From assembly GCF_030145815.1 (NCBI RefSeq), contig NZ_JAIXHL010000009.1, positions 113,263 through 177,262 on the forward strand: a stretch of 64,000 bases of DNA. The letters are read 5' to 3'. Under the pieces are notes generated by a model. The model saw only the letters and a program-made list of their open reading frames with translations, ran no database searches and had not been told where the DNA came from. The DNA comes from Sphingomonas sp. (GTDB taxonomy: Bacteria; Pseudomonadota; Alphaproteobacteria; Sphingomonadales; Sphingomonadaceae). Both the position numbers and the translations under genes were made by a program. This document shows positions 26,374 to 35,828 of this stretch, one piece after another. Position 1 is the stretch's first letter, and each line of letters opens with the position of its first letter.

Positions 26374-28053
26374 TCACTTCGCGCCATAGCCGTTGTACAG
26401 CGTCCCGAAGAAATCGCCCTTCTTCCACGCCGGACGCGCATCCGCGTCGGCGATCTCGCGGGCGATCGCATAATTGGCCTCGATGAAGCGGACGCCCTGA
26501 TCCCACAGGATTTCGGGATTGGTGATCTCGTCCGACGGGCGGTGATAGCGGGTCGACAGAAAGCGGTCGAACGCCTCGCGGCCGACGCCCGCCATGCCCG
26601 GCCACAGGAATACCGACGGGATCCCCTGCTGGACGAAGCGATAGTGGTCGGAGCGGACGAAGAAGCCCTGTTCCGGCATCGGATCGGTGCCGACGCCGAC
26701 GCCGACGGTCGCGGTGGCGCGCGCCACGGTCTCACCCAGTGTCGAGCGCGCCGCGCCGAATGCGATCATGTCTTCGAACTTGTACGTGATGACCGGCATG
26801 TCGAGATTGACGTTCGCGACGATCTTGTCCTTCGGCACGGTCGGGTTGTGCGCGAAGTAATCGGCACCGATCAGCCCCTTTTCCTCCGCCGTCACCGCCA
26901 GGAACATCACCGACCGGCGTGGCGGCTTGCCCGATGCCTGGAAGCGCTTGGCCTCCTCGATCAGCGAGGCGATGCCCATCGCATTGTCCATCGCGCCGTT
27001 ATAGATGGTGTCGCCCTTCGCATCCGCGCGACCGACGCCGACATGGTCGAGATGCGCGGTCAGCACGACCACCTCGTCCTTCAGCGCAGGGTCGCTGCCC
27101 GGGATGATCCCGGCGACGTTGCTGCTCATCACCATCTTGCGCTCGGTCTTGAGCGCTGCGGCGAGCGTCGCGCGCGTCGCAAAGGATTTGAGCACCGGCT
27201 TGCCATCCGCGACCGCCTTGGTCGCGGCGGCCCAGCCCTTGTCGTCACCGAACAGCTTGGCCGCGCCAGCCGTACTGATCGATGCCAGCGTCGGCGTGCC
27301 CTTGGCGGGGAGGTGGCCATTGCCCTGCGCATCGGCCCAGGTCATCCGCCACTCGTCCCAATAGTCGACCATCTGCGCGAATGGGCGACGCGACCCCGGC
27401 GTTTCGATCAGGATCACGCCCGCTGCACCCTTGCTCGCTGCAATCGCCGCCTTGTTCGCATTGCTGCCGAAATGCGCGCGTTCCTCGCCGTCGAAGCTGC
27501 CGGGGGCGCCGCCAAAGATGGCGACGATCTTACCCTTCACATCGACGCCCCTGTAATCGTCGCGCTTATACTGCGGCGCGACGATGCCATAGCCGACGAA
27601 CACCACGCCGGCATCGATCAGCGTGCTCAGCTTTTCGGGATCGCCACCGGGGATGTAATCCTTGCCGAACTCCAGCGTCACCGGCGTACCGCCGCGCGTG
27701 ACGGTCAGCGTGCCCTTGTCCGCCGGGCGATAGCTCAGCAGCGGGACGGCCTGGAGATAGCTGCCCTTGTCCCCGGCCGGACGCAGCCCCGCCGCATAAT
27801 ATTGCGACGCCACATATTCCGCAGCGATGTCATATTCCGGCGATCCGGCGTCGCGGCCCTTCATCGCGTTGGAGGCGAGGAACATGACATGCGCCTTCAT
27901 CGCCGCCTCGGCGGGCGGCAGCGGCGCGTTGACGCGGGCATTATCCTCGGCGGTCGTGTCGGCGGGTGCCTTGGCGTCCTGCGCCAATACGGCGGGCGGC
28001 GCGATGATCAGCGAGAAAGCGAGCGTCGAGTGCAACAGGCGGAACTTGGACAA
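26374..28053 (-). CDS. Secreted M28-family zinc aminopeptidase with PA domain
   Basis: About 559 residues, exported. TTG 28053 is chosen because it gives a signal peptide (FRLLHSTLAFSLI then VLAQ); there is no ATG or GTG further upstream in frame. A second TTG at 28035 is possible. A PA domain (about 150-310) is inserted ahead of the catalytic domain. Zinc ligands are visible in LTAHLDHVG, GAMDNAMG, TAEEKGLIG, NLDMP and RSDHY. The product acts in the periplasm or outside. A 114-base gap separates it from the divergent pepN gene. Confidence 0.87.
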   Translation of the reverse strand: MSKFRLLHSTLAFSLIIAPPAVLAQDAKAPADTTAEDNARVNAPLPPAEAAMKAHVMFLASNAMKGRDAGSPEYDIAAEYVASQYYAAGLRPAGDKGSYLQAVPLLSYRPADKGTLTVTRGGTPVTLEFGKDYIPGGDPEKLSTLIDAGVVFVGYGIVAPQYKRDDYRGVDVKGKIVAIFGGAPGSFDGEERAHFGSNANKAAIAASKGAAGVILIETPGSRRPFAQMVDYWDEWRMTWADAQGNGHLPAKGTPTLASISTAGAAKLFGDDKGWAAATKAVADGKPVLKSFATRATLAAALKTERKMVMSSNVAGIIPGSDPALKDEVVVLTAHLDHVGVGRADAKGDTIYNGAMDNAMGIASLIEEAKRFQASGKPPRRSVMFLAVTAEEKGLIGADYFAHNPTVPKDKIVANVNLDMPVITYKFEDMIAFGAARSTLGETVARATATVGVGVGTDPMPEQGFFVRSDHYRFVQQGIPSVFLWPGMAGVGREAFDRFLSTRYHRPSDEITNPEILWDQGVRFIEANYAIAREIADADARPAWKKGDFFGTLYNGYGAK

Positions 28054-28167
28054 GGTGTCGAACTTTCGTTTGAACCAAAGAGGGGGTGAGGCGTAGCATT
28101 CCGGCGATACACCGCAATCGAATTTCTTCGCGTGCGGCACCCTCTGCTCGCGCGTAAAGGCCCACAG

Positions 28168-30780
28168 ATGATCGACGCACTCGACGCCACGCCCGCCCTG
28201 CAATCCCGTGTGATCCGCCGTGCGGACTATGCGCAGCCCGACTGGCTGGTGCCCGACATCGACCTCGATTTCGACCTGGCGCCGGGCGGAACTCGCGTCC
28301 GTGCGCGCCTGTCGGTGACGCGCAACGGCGCGCATGATCGCCCGCTGCGGCTCGACGGCGACGCGCTGGCCCCGCTCGCGGTGCGGGTCGATGGCGGTGA
28401 AGCGGTTTGGGAGATGGACGGCCTGACGCTGGTGATCGACCTGAGTGGCGACGCTCATGTGATCGAGACCGAGGTCGAGATCGTCCCCGATCGCAACAGC
28501 CAGTTGATGGGCCTCTACGCCTCGGGCGGCAATCTGTGCACCCAGTGCGAGGCGGAGGGGTTCCGCCGCATCACCTTCTTCCCCGACCGCCCCGACGTGC
28601 TCTCGCGCTACCGCGTGCGCATGACGGCGGACAAGGCGCGCTATCCGGTGCTGCTCGCCAATGGCGACCCGGTGGCGCAGGGCGAGGGCGAAGGCGGCAA
28701 GCACTGGGCGGAATGGCACGACCCCTTCCCCAAGCCGAGCTATCTGTTCGCGCTGGTCGCGGGCGATCTCGCCGCCAACCGCGCGACCTTCACCACCGCC
28801 AGCGGGCGTGAAGTCCAGCTCGCCATCTGGGTCCGCGAAAAGGACCTGGCGAAGACCGATCACGCGCTCCACGCGCTCAAGCTCAGCATGGCGTGGGACG
28901 AACGCGTCTATGGCCGCGAATATGACCTCGACGTGTTCAACATCGTCGCGGTTGATGATTTCAACTTCGGCGCGATGGAGAATAAGGGGCTGAACATCTT
29001 CAACAGCCGCTACATCCTCGCCGACCCCGATACCGCGACCGATTACGACTATGACGCGGTCGCCGCCGTGGTCGCGCACGAATATTTCCACAACTGGTCG
29101 GGCAATCGCGTCACCTGCCGCGACTGGTTCCAGCTTTCTCTCAAGGAAGGCTTCACCGTCTATCGCGACCAGTGTTTCTCGGCCGATCAGGGATCGGCTG
29201 CGGTCAAGCGGATCGAGGATGTTCGCGGCCTGCGCGCCGCGCAGTTCCCTGAGGATGCCGGACCCTTGGCCCACCCGGTGCGCCCGGACGACTATATCGA
29301 GATCAGCAACTTCTATACCGCGACCATCTACAACAAGGGGGCTGAGGTGATCCGCATGATCGCCACGATCCTGGGCACGCAGAAGTTCCGCGCGGGCAGC
29401 GACCTGTATTTCGACCGGTTCGACGGCACGGCGGCGACGTGCGAGGATTTCGTCGCGTGCATGGAGGAAGCGAGCGGCGTCGATCTGACCCAGTTCCGCC
29501 TTTGGTATTCGCAGGCCGGTACCCCGCGTGTTTCGGCCAGCCTCGAGCATGAAGCGGACAGCGCGCGCGCCACGTTGACCCTGCGCCAGAGCGTGCCGCC
29601 GACCCCGGGCCAGCCGGTCAAGCAGCCGATGCTGCTGCCGCTGCGAATCAAATTGTTCGGCAGCGACAGCGCCGCGCCGCTCGCCGACGAACGGCTGGTG
29701 CTGCTCGATGCTGCCGAGACACAGATCGCCTTCGAAGGCGTGACCGAGCGCCCCGTGCTCTCGGTCAATCGCGGCTTTTCGGCGCCGCTGATCGTCGACA
29801 CCAACCGCAGCGCCGCCGACCTCGCCTTCCTCTCGGCGCATGATGACGATCCTTTCGCCCGCTATGAGGCGATGCAGCAGCTGATGCTCGACACGCTGGT
29901 CGGCGCGGTGACCAAGGGGCATGTCGATCACGCCCCGGTGATCGCAGCTGTGGCGAACACGCTCGCCGATCCCGCGCTCGACCCGGCCTTCGTCGCCGAA
30001 GCGGTGCTGCTCCCTTCGGACAGCTTCATCGGCGATCAGCTCGCGGTGGTCGATCCCGAGCTGATCTTTCAGAAGCGCGAGGCGTTGCGCCGCGACCTCG
30101 GCCGTGCGCTCGAGCCGCAATGGCGCAGCCTGTATGAGGGCGTGCGCGCCAACCGCTTCGAATATTCCCCGGCGGGCAAGGGCGCGCGGCGCGTCAAGTC
30201 GGTCGCGCTCGGCTATATCAACGCCAGCGGCGCGGCGGACGGGCCGGAACTGGCGTTCGCGCAGTTCGAGGCGGCGGACAATATGACCGACCGGCAGGGC
30301 GGGCTGATGGCGCTCGCCAACCTCACCGCCGACGCCGCCGACGCGCGGCGCGTCGCGGCGCTCGACATCTTCTACCAGCGCTATCGCGACAATAGCCTCG
30401 TGCTCGACAAATGGTTCCAGACTCAGGCGCTGTCGACCCGGCCCGACACGCTGGTCGCAGTACAGGAGCTGGCGCAGCACCCGGACTTCACCCTCGCCAA
30501 CCCCAACCGTGCCCGCGCTTTGGTGGGCGCGTTCGCGGTCAATCAGCGCGCCTTCCACGGTGTCGATGGCGGCGGCTATCGCTTCGTCGCGGATCAGCTG
30601 ATCGCGCTGGACAAGCTCAACCCGCAGACCGCGGCAAAGCTCGTCCCCCCGCTCGGCCGCTGGCGCCGCTTCGACGCCGCGCGCGCCGCCAAGATGCGCG
30701 CCGAACTGGAACGCATCCTTGCCCAGCCGGGGCTGAGCAAGGACATGACCGAGCAGGTGAGCAAGAGCCTGGAGGGGTAA
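28168..30780 (+). CDS. pepN: Aminopeptidase N (PepN, M1 family)
   Basis: An 870-residue cytosolic zinc aminopeptidase, the same length as E. coli PepN. ATG 28168 is chosen; an earlier in-frame start at 28132 adds 12 unlikely residues. The exopeptidase motif GAMEN is at 268-272. The zinc site is HEYFHNW with His 304, Glu 305 and His 308, plus the downstream glutamate in LKEGFTVY. The C-terminal helical domain is intact. It is followed by a strong hairpin and the convergent phoD gene. Confidence 0.95.
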   Translation: MIDALDATPALQSRVIRRADYAQPDWLVPDIDLDFDLAPGGTRVRARLSVTRNGAHDRPLRLDGDALAPLAVRVDGGEAVWEMDGLTLVIDLSGDAHVIETEVEIVPDRNSQLMGLYASGGNLCTQCEAEGFRRITFFPDRPDVLSRYRVRMTADKARYPVLLANGDPVAQGEGEGGKHWAEWHDPFPKPSYLFALVAGDLAANRATFTTASGREVQLAIWVREKDLAKTDHALHALKLSMAWDERVYGREYDLDVFNIVAVDDFNFGAMENKGLNIFNSRYILADPDTATDYDYDAVAAVVAHEYFHNWSGNRVTCRDWFQLSLKEGFTVYRDQCFSADQGSAAVKRIEDVRGLRAAQFPEDAGPLAHPVRPDDYIEISNFYTATIYNKGAEVIRMIATILGTQKFRAGSDLYFDRFDGTAATCEDFVACMEEASGVDLTQFRLWYSQAGTPRVSASLEHEADSARATLTLRQSVPPTPGQPVKQPMLLPLRIKLFGSDSAAPLADERLVLLDAAETQIAFEGVTERPVLSVNRGFSAPLIVDTNRSAADLAFLSAHDDDPFARYEAMQQLMLDTLVGAVTKGHVDHAPVIAAVANTLADPALDPAFVAEAVLLPSDSFIGDQLAVVDPELIFQKREALRRDLGRALEPQWRSLYEGVRANRFEYSPAGKGARRVKSVALGYINASGAADGPELAFAQFEAADNMTDRQGGLMALANLTADAADARRVAALDIFYQRYRDNSLVLDKWFQTQALSTRPDTLVAVQELAQHPDFTLANPNRARALVGAFAVNQRAFHGVDGGGYRFVADQLIALDKLNPQTAAKLVPPLGRWRRFDAARAAKMRAELERILAQPGLSKDMTEQVSKSLEG

Positions 30781-30782
30781 CC

Positions 30783-30810
30783 CGATCCTACCCCGTAAGG
30801 GGGAGGATCG
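30783..30810. terminator. Bidirectional hairpin between pepN and phoD
   Basis: A 12-bp stem with one mismatch (30783-30794 with 30799-30810) and loop GTAA lies between the two convergent genes. It starts 3 bases after the pepN stop and 7 bases before the phoD stop. No T-run is present, but symmetry and placement support termination in both directions. Confidence 0.55.
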
Positions 30811-30816
30811 TGGCTG

Positions 30817-32439
30817 TCAGGCCATCACGTTACGCCCGCGCGCCACCGTGGCGCTATGCCCGATCCGCGCGGTCTTGCTCGGCGTCAACACGGTATCGAC
30901 GAACATCCAGTCGTTGCGCACGCTGTTCGGCGTTACCGTCACCGCCATGTAACCGCGGTTCGACGTATCGCACCATTTGAGCTCGGGATTGGCGCCGACC
31001 AATGCCCGCGCCACGACCTTGGGATCGATCTTGAGCGACCCTTCATAGCCGGGCGAGCTGACCGACTGGCCGGCGAATTCGACACCCGCAGGCTTGCCGT
31101 CCTGAGCCAGGTCATAGGCCCAGGCATTGTGGCTGTCCCCGGCCAGCACGACGAGGTTCGCGCCCATTGCCTGTGCCGACGACAGAAACCGCGCGCGGGC
31201 CGCCGGATAGCCGCCCCAATTGTCGAAGTTCATCGGCAGCCCGGCGGCGCTGAGCGCGACACCCGCCTGCACATAACGCTTGGCGCGTTCCGGCGCGTCG
31301 GGCGCGATCCAGCTCATGGCCTCACGCGGAGTCACGGTCTTGCCCATGATCGTGCCGAACCCGACCATCTGCCAGCGCGTGCCGGCCTTGACCGACCGCG
31401 CCATTTCCTGCGCGAGCCAGGCTTCTTGTTCCCAGCCCATCATGGTCATCGCCTTGTCCTGCCACGGACCGTCGCGGAAGGCGGCGATGGCGGCGGCGGA
31501 ATCCGGAGCCATGAACAGCGCGGCGGCTTCGCGGGGCTTGGTCCGGCCGATCACGCGGGTTTCGGTGCGGAACAGGGTCGCCAGCGATCCGATCGTGTAG
31601 GATTTCCACGGCTCGTCCGACACCGGCATCCATTCGCGCCACGCCTGGAACGCCGCCGCCTTGCGGATGCTCCATTCACCTTCGTTCGCCTGGTGGTTCT
31701 GCGCGCCGCCTTCCCAGCTGTCATTGGTCGTTTCATGGTCATCCCACTGCACGATCATCGGCTTGGCGGCGTGGAGCGCGGCAAGGTCCGGGTCGGCGCG
31801 ATAGCTGGCGTAACGCAGGCGATAATCGGCGAGGTGGATGATCTCGCCATCGGGCAACGGCCAGCGGCCGTCGACCGCACCCGACGCGGGGGCGTAACCA
31901 CCCTTCTGATATTCGTAGATATAGTCGCCAAGATGGACGGCGAGATCGATATCGTCGCGCGCGGCGGCGTGGCCATAGGCGTTGAAATAGCCAAAGGGCA
32001 GGTTGGAGCAGGAGAAGACCGCGATGCCGAAGCGGGCAGCGCTGCCCTGCGGCAGCGTCTTGGTCCGCCCGACCGGCGAGAAGCTGCCATCGGGCGCGAC
32101 GAAGCGGTAGAAATAGCGCGTTCCGGGCTGAAGGCCTGTGACAGTGATCTTGGTCGTCCAGTCGCGCCACGGACCGGTGATCGCCTCGCCGCTGGCCACG
32201 ATCTTGGCGAAGTCTGCGCTCGCCGACACCTCGACCCGCAGCTTCGCCGTATCCCCCTTGGCGACATAGCGCGTCCACAGCAGCATCGACGTCGCCGACG
32301 GCTCGCCGCTCGCGACATTGTGCGTAAATCCATCGACGATCCAGTTCGGGCCCTGCGCGGCAAAGCCGGGGATCGCATAGGCGCCAAGGCCCAAGGTGCC
32401 GGTGAGGATCAGCGAGCGGCGGTCGATGCGAACTGTCAT
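30817..32439 (-). CDS. Alkaline phosphatase D-type (PhoD) phosphodiesterase/phosphatase
   Basis: A 540-residue exported metallophosphatase of the PhoD family. The N-terminus has a Tat-like twin-arginine segment (RIDRRSLIL) and a hydrophobic stretch ending in GFAAQ. A fibronectin-like N-domain (about 35-125) precedes the catalytic domain. Metal-ligand blocks are HLGDYIYEY, QWDDHETTND and LAGDSHNAWAYD. It probably releases phosphate from esters in the periplasm. The gene is divergent from the M49-like lipoprotein, with a 111-base intergenic region. Confidence 0.9.
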   Translation of the reverse strand: MTVRIDRRSLILTGTLGLGAYAIPGFAAQGPNWIVDGFTHNVASGEPSATSMLLWTRYVAKGDTAKLRVEVSASADFAKIVASGEAITGPWRDWTTKITVTGLQPGTRYFYRFVAPDGSFSPVGRTKTLPQGSAARFGIAVFSCSNLPFGYFNAYGHAAARDDIDLAVHLGDYIYEYQKGGYAPASGAVDGRWPLPDGEIIHLADYRLRYASYRADPDLAALHAAKPMIVQWDDHETTNDSWEGGAQNHQANEGEWSIRKAAAFQAWREWMPVSDEPWKSYTIGSLATLFRTETRVIGRTKPREAAALFMAPDSAAAIAAFRDGPWQDKAMTMMGWEQEAWLAQEMARSVKAGTRWQMVGFGTIMGKTVTPREAMSWIAPDAPERAKRYVQAGVALSAAGLPMNFDNWGGYPAARARFLSSAQAMGANLVVLAGDSHNAWAYDLAQDGKPAGVEFAGQSVSSPGYEGSLKIDPKVVARALVGANPELKWCDTSNRGYMAVTVTPNSVRNDWMFVDTVLTPSKTARIGHSATVARGRNVMA

Positions 32440-32550
32440 GGCGGGTCTCCCGTGGATGCCGTCCCTTGGCGCGCGTGCATGTCCGGTTCGTGACAGTTCA
32501 TCTTCGCGGGTCTAGACCAGCCTTTAGCTGATCGTATCCGGAGTGACCTT

Positions 32551-34206
32551 ATGCGCAAACTCGCGCTCGCCGCCCTGCTTCTCGCCACTACCGCCTGTGG
32601 CGGCACGCCCGAGGGTAATCAGACCGTCGCGCAGGGCGAAGGCTATGACCTCGCCGCGCAAAAGGCAAAGCTCGCGGTCATCCAGATGCAGACCGACACC
32701 AGCTTCTTGACCGCCGAGGAGCGGCAGGTGGTCAATCTGCTGATCCGGGCGTCGAACGTCATGTCGGACATCTACCGCGCCCAGCGCGACGCGAACTGGC
32801 GACAGACGCGCGCCGCGGTCGCCAAGGAGGGCGACGCGCTTAAGCTGGAGATGGTCGACCGCTATTTCGGCCCGTGGGACGAACTCGCCGACAAGCGTGC
32901 TTTCTGGGGTAGCGGGTCGATGCCCGAGGGTGCGGGCTTCTACCCGACCGACCTGACGCGCGAGGCGTTCGACGCCTATCTCGCCGCCAATCCGGGGGAA
33001 AAGGCGGCGCTCACCAGCCCCTACACCGTGGTCGTGCGCGACGGGGCGAAGCTCAAGGCGATCCCCTATTCGGTCGCCTACAAGCCCGAACTGACCAAGG
33101 CGGCGGCGTTGCTTGAAAAGGCGGCGGCGATCACCACCAACCCCAGCCTCAAGAAATTCCTGTCGCTGCGGGCGAAGGCGTTCCTGACCGACGAGTATTA
33201 CGAGTCGGAACTCGCCTGGATGGACCTCAAGGACACGCCCATCGAAGTCGCGATCGGGCCCTACGAAGTCTATACCGACCGTCTCCACGGGCAGAAAACC
33301 GCGTTCGAAAGCTTCGTGACGCTCAAGGACCCCAAGGAGTCCGCCGCGCTCGACAAATATAAGCGCTATCTGCGCGACATGGAGGCGAACCTTCCGGTCG
33401 ACGACGCGATGAAGAACTTCCAGCGCGGCTTTGAATCGCCGATCGCGGTGGCGGAGCAGATCCGCGGCGGCGGCGACAATGTCCCCGGCGTTCAGACCAT
33501 CGCCTTCAACCTGCCCAATGATGAGCGCGTGCGCGAGGCGAAGGGTGCGAAGAAGGTGATCCTGTCAAACGTGCTCGGCGCGAAGTACGACCGCATCCTC
33601 GCGCCCATGGCCCCGCTGGTGCTGGTCCCCGACCAGTCGAAGCTGGTGGTGAAGAAATATATGCAGCTCGGCACGCTGTTCCACGAGCTGTCGCACAGCC
33701 TGGGGCCGGGGACGATCACGGTTGCGGGCAAGAAGACGACGGTGAGCGAGGCGCTGAAGGATCAGGCCTCTGCGTTGGAGGAGGCCAAGGCCGACGTCAT
33801 GGGCGCGTGGAACATCCTGTTCATGATGGACAAGGGCGAAATCCCCGCGGCGGAAAAATCGCAGCTGTTCGCCACCTACCTCGCCGGCACCTTCCGCTCG
33901 ATGCGCTTCGGGATCGAGGAAGCGCACGGGCGCGGCGCGGCGATGCAATATGGCTATATGAAAGCGAAGGGCGCGTTCGTCTGGGACGAGAACACCGGCC
34001 GCTACCGCATCGACAACGCCAAGTTTGAAGCCGCGCTGCGTGACCTGCTGCGCGACATGATCGTGTTACAGCACAAGGGCGATTACGCCGGGACCAAGGC
34101 GTTCATGGCGAAATGGGCGGTGCTCGACGATCCGGCCAAGCGTGTAATCGCGTCGATGTCGGCGATCCCCGTCGATATCCGCCCGGTCTATCCCGACGCA
34201 GTATGA
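32551..34206 (+). CDS. M49/DPP III-like zinc peptidase lipoprotein
   Basis: A 551-residue probable lipoprotein (lipobox ATTAC, Cys 16). The zinc motif is HELSH (His 378, Glu 379, His 382), and the second ligand motif EEAKAD lies about 40 residues later. Dipeptidyl-peptidase III has HEXXGH plus EEXRAE, so this looks like the bacterial M49-related group with the shorter HEXXH version. It likely cleaves peptides at the inner leaflet of the outer membrane. The stop overlaps the first possible start codon of the next gene. Confidence 0.8.
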   Translation: MRKLALAALLLATTACGGTPEGNQTVAQGEGYDLAAQKAKLAVIQMQTDTSFLTAEERQVVNLLIRASNVMSDIYRAQRDANWRQTRAAVAKEGDALKLEMVDRYFGPWDELADKRAFWGSGSMPEGAGFYPTDLTREAFDAYLAANPGEKAALTSPYTVVVRDGAKLKAIPYSVAYKPELTKAAALLEKAAAITTNPSLKKFLSLRAKAFLTDEYYESELAWMDLKDTPIEVAIGPYEVYTDRLHGQKTAFESFVTLKDPKESAALDKYKRYLRDMEANLPVDDAMKNFQRGFESPIAVAEQIRGGGDNVPGVQTIAFNLPNDERVREAKGAKKVILSNVLGAKYDRILAPMAPLVLVPDQSKLVVKKYMQLGTLFHELSHSLGPGTITVAGKKTTVSEALKDQASALEEAKADVMGAWNILFMMDKGEIPAAEKSQLFATYLAGTFRSMRFGIEEAHGRGAAMQYGYMKAKGAFVWDENTGRYRIDNAKFEAALRDLLRDMIVLQHKGDYAGTKAFMAKWAVLDDPAKRVIASMSAIPVDIRPVYPDAV

Positions 34207-34340
34207 GCCCGCGCCGCCCGCCTCTTGTCAGGCGGGTGGCAATCGGGGAAGGGCGAGCGCCGCCGGTCGCGGCAGGTCGGGAAAGGTTCAGGGTGGCGGT
34301 CAGCCAGGTTTCGCGCGCGGCGACCGCGCCGGTTGGGTTC

Positions 34341-35828
34341 ATGCAGTCGGACCGGATGGTGCTGGCACTGCTAGCACTGCTCGCAGTCGCGGTGCGCTTC
34401 ATTACCTATGGCAATCCGGCACTGGGCTTTGACGAGCAATTCTACCTGCTCGTCGGGGATCGCATGGTTCAGGGCGAACTGCCCTATGTCGACATCTTCG
34501 ACCGCAAGCCGATCGGCATTTTCCTGATCTATGCCGGTATCCGCTGGCTCGGCGGGGAGGGGTTCGTTCAGTACAAGCTGGTCGCCACGCTGTTCGTGAT
34601 CGCGACGGCGTGGCTGATCTACCTGCTCGCGCGCCAGCGGGCCGAGCGCTTCGGCGCGGGCCTTGCCGCTGCGCTCTACATCCTCTGGCTCAACCTGATG
34701 GAGGGGGAGGGCGGGCAGACCCCGGTCTTCTACAATCTGCTAGTGATCGGCGCGGCGTGGCAGTTGTTCGCGGCGCTGCGCGCACCCGACCGGCTGGTGC
34801 CGCGCGGGGCGCTCGCGCTGCTGCTAATCGGGCTCGCGTTGCAGATCAAATATACCGTGGTGTTCGAAGGCATGTTCTTCGGCCTCGCCTTTCTGTGGCT
34901 GGCGTGGACGCAGCGCATGGCGTGGGGCCGGCTCGTCGCCTTTGCCACCGTCATGGTCGCGCTGGCACTGCTTCCGACCGCGCTGGTCCTGCTCTATTAC
35001 TGGGGTGTGGGAGAGGCCGACGCCTTCATCTTCGCCAATTTCAGCTCCAACGCGTATAAGGAAAACGGCTCGTCCCTCGTCCAGCTGTTCAAGCTGGTCG
35101 AGCTGAGTGCGCTGTTTCTGCCGCTGGGCGTGGTGGCGGTCGTGGGTCACCGCGCAATACGGGATAAGATGGTGCGACCCGATGGGCAAATGGTGCGCCT
35201 CTGGCTGGTCGCATCCGTGCTTGGTGTGCTGCTCTACTGGCGCTTCAGCGCTCCGCACTACGCAATCCCGCTCCTCGCCCCGCTATGCGTGCTGCTGGCG
35301 CCGGCACTGGATGCCAGGCCCCGACTGGGTGCCGCAATCGCCGCACTGGCGCTGATCGCAGGACAGGTCGTGCAGATTCAGTTGGCTGCGATGAAGGGTG
35401 GCGACGCGGCAATGCGCGCGGTCGCTGCGGCGGCAAAGCCGGATCGCGGCGTCATCTTTGTCTATAACGGCTATCCCGGCCTGTACCTGCTGACCGGGTC
35501 GCCGCTGCCGTCGCGTTGGTCGTTTCCGGGGCATCTGAATACGCAGGATGAGAATAATCCGCGCGCGCTCGGGGTCGATCCGCTGGTCGAGACGCGCCGG
35601 ATCCTCGACGCGAACCCGGACGCCATCGTCGATACCTTTCCCGCTTATGCGCTCGGCAATCGCGAGACGCGCGCATTGCTGCACCGCGTGATTGCCGAAC
35701 GCTATCGCCCAGTCCTGTGCGTGGCGACGCGCGACCGCACGCGCGTTATCTATCGCCAGAAGCGCGAAGCCTGGCCCGTCGATCTCAGCGCCTGCCGCCC
35801 GGAGGTGTTCGCGCCCGTCAAACCCTGA
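34341..35828 (+). CDS. GT39-like integral-membrane glycosyltransferase
   Basis: About 495 residues with at least ten predicted helices and the acidic first-loop motif GFDEQFYLLVGD of the PMT/ArnT superfamily, which transfers sugars from polyprenyl phosphates in the periplasm. Start is uncertain: ATG 34341 opens directly on the first helix, while ATG 34203 overlaps the M49 stop and would add a basic low-complexity leader. The C-terminal soluble domain (about 360-490) includes FVYNGYPGLY. The last 11 bases overlap the convergent GT4 gene. Acceptor unknown; glycan or glycolipid assembly is inferred from neighbours. Confidence 0.82.
   Translation: MQSDRMVLALLALLAVAVRFITYGNPALGFDEQFYLLVGDRMVQGELPYVDIFDRKPIGIFLIYAGIRWLGGEGFVQYKLVATLFVIATAWLIYLLARQRAERFGAGLAAALYILWLNLMEGEGGQTPVFYNLLVIGAAWQLFAALRAPDRLVPRGALALLLIGLALQIKYTVVFEGMFFGLAFLWLAWTQRMAWGRLVAFATVMVALALLPTALVLLYYWGVGEADAFIFANFSSNAYKENGSSLVQLFKLVELSALFLPLGVVAVVGHRAIRDKMVRPDGQMVRLWLVASVLGVLLYWRFSAPHYAIPLLAPLCVLLAPALDARPRLGAAIAALALIAGQVVQIQLAAMKGGDAAMRAVAAAAKPDRGVIFVYNGYPGLYLLTGSPLPSRWSFPGHLNTQDENNPRALGVDPLVETRRILDANPDAIVDTFPAYALGNRETRALLHRVIAERYRPVLCVATRDRTRVIYRQKREAWPVDLSACRPEVFAPVKP

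Noticed and set aside
25213..28089. A 958-codon plus-strand open frame opposite the epimerase and M28 genes
   Set aside because: It is Arg/Pro/His-rich, matches no domain, and is antisense to two well-supported genes.
26374..30558. A very long open frame on the minus strand (about 1394 codons) across M28 and the antisense of pepN
   Set aside because: Only its downstream part (26374-28053) encodes a recognisable protein. The rest is antisense to the fully conserved pepN and reflects high GC content.
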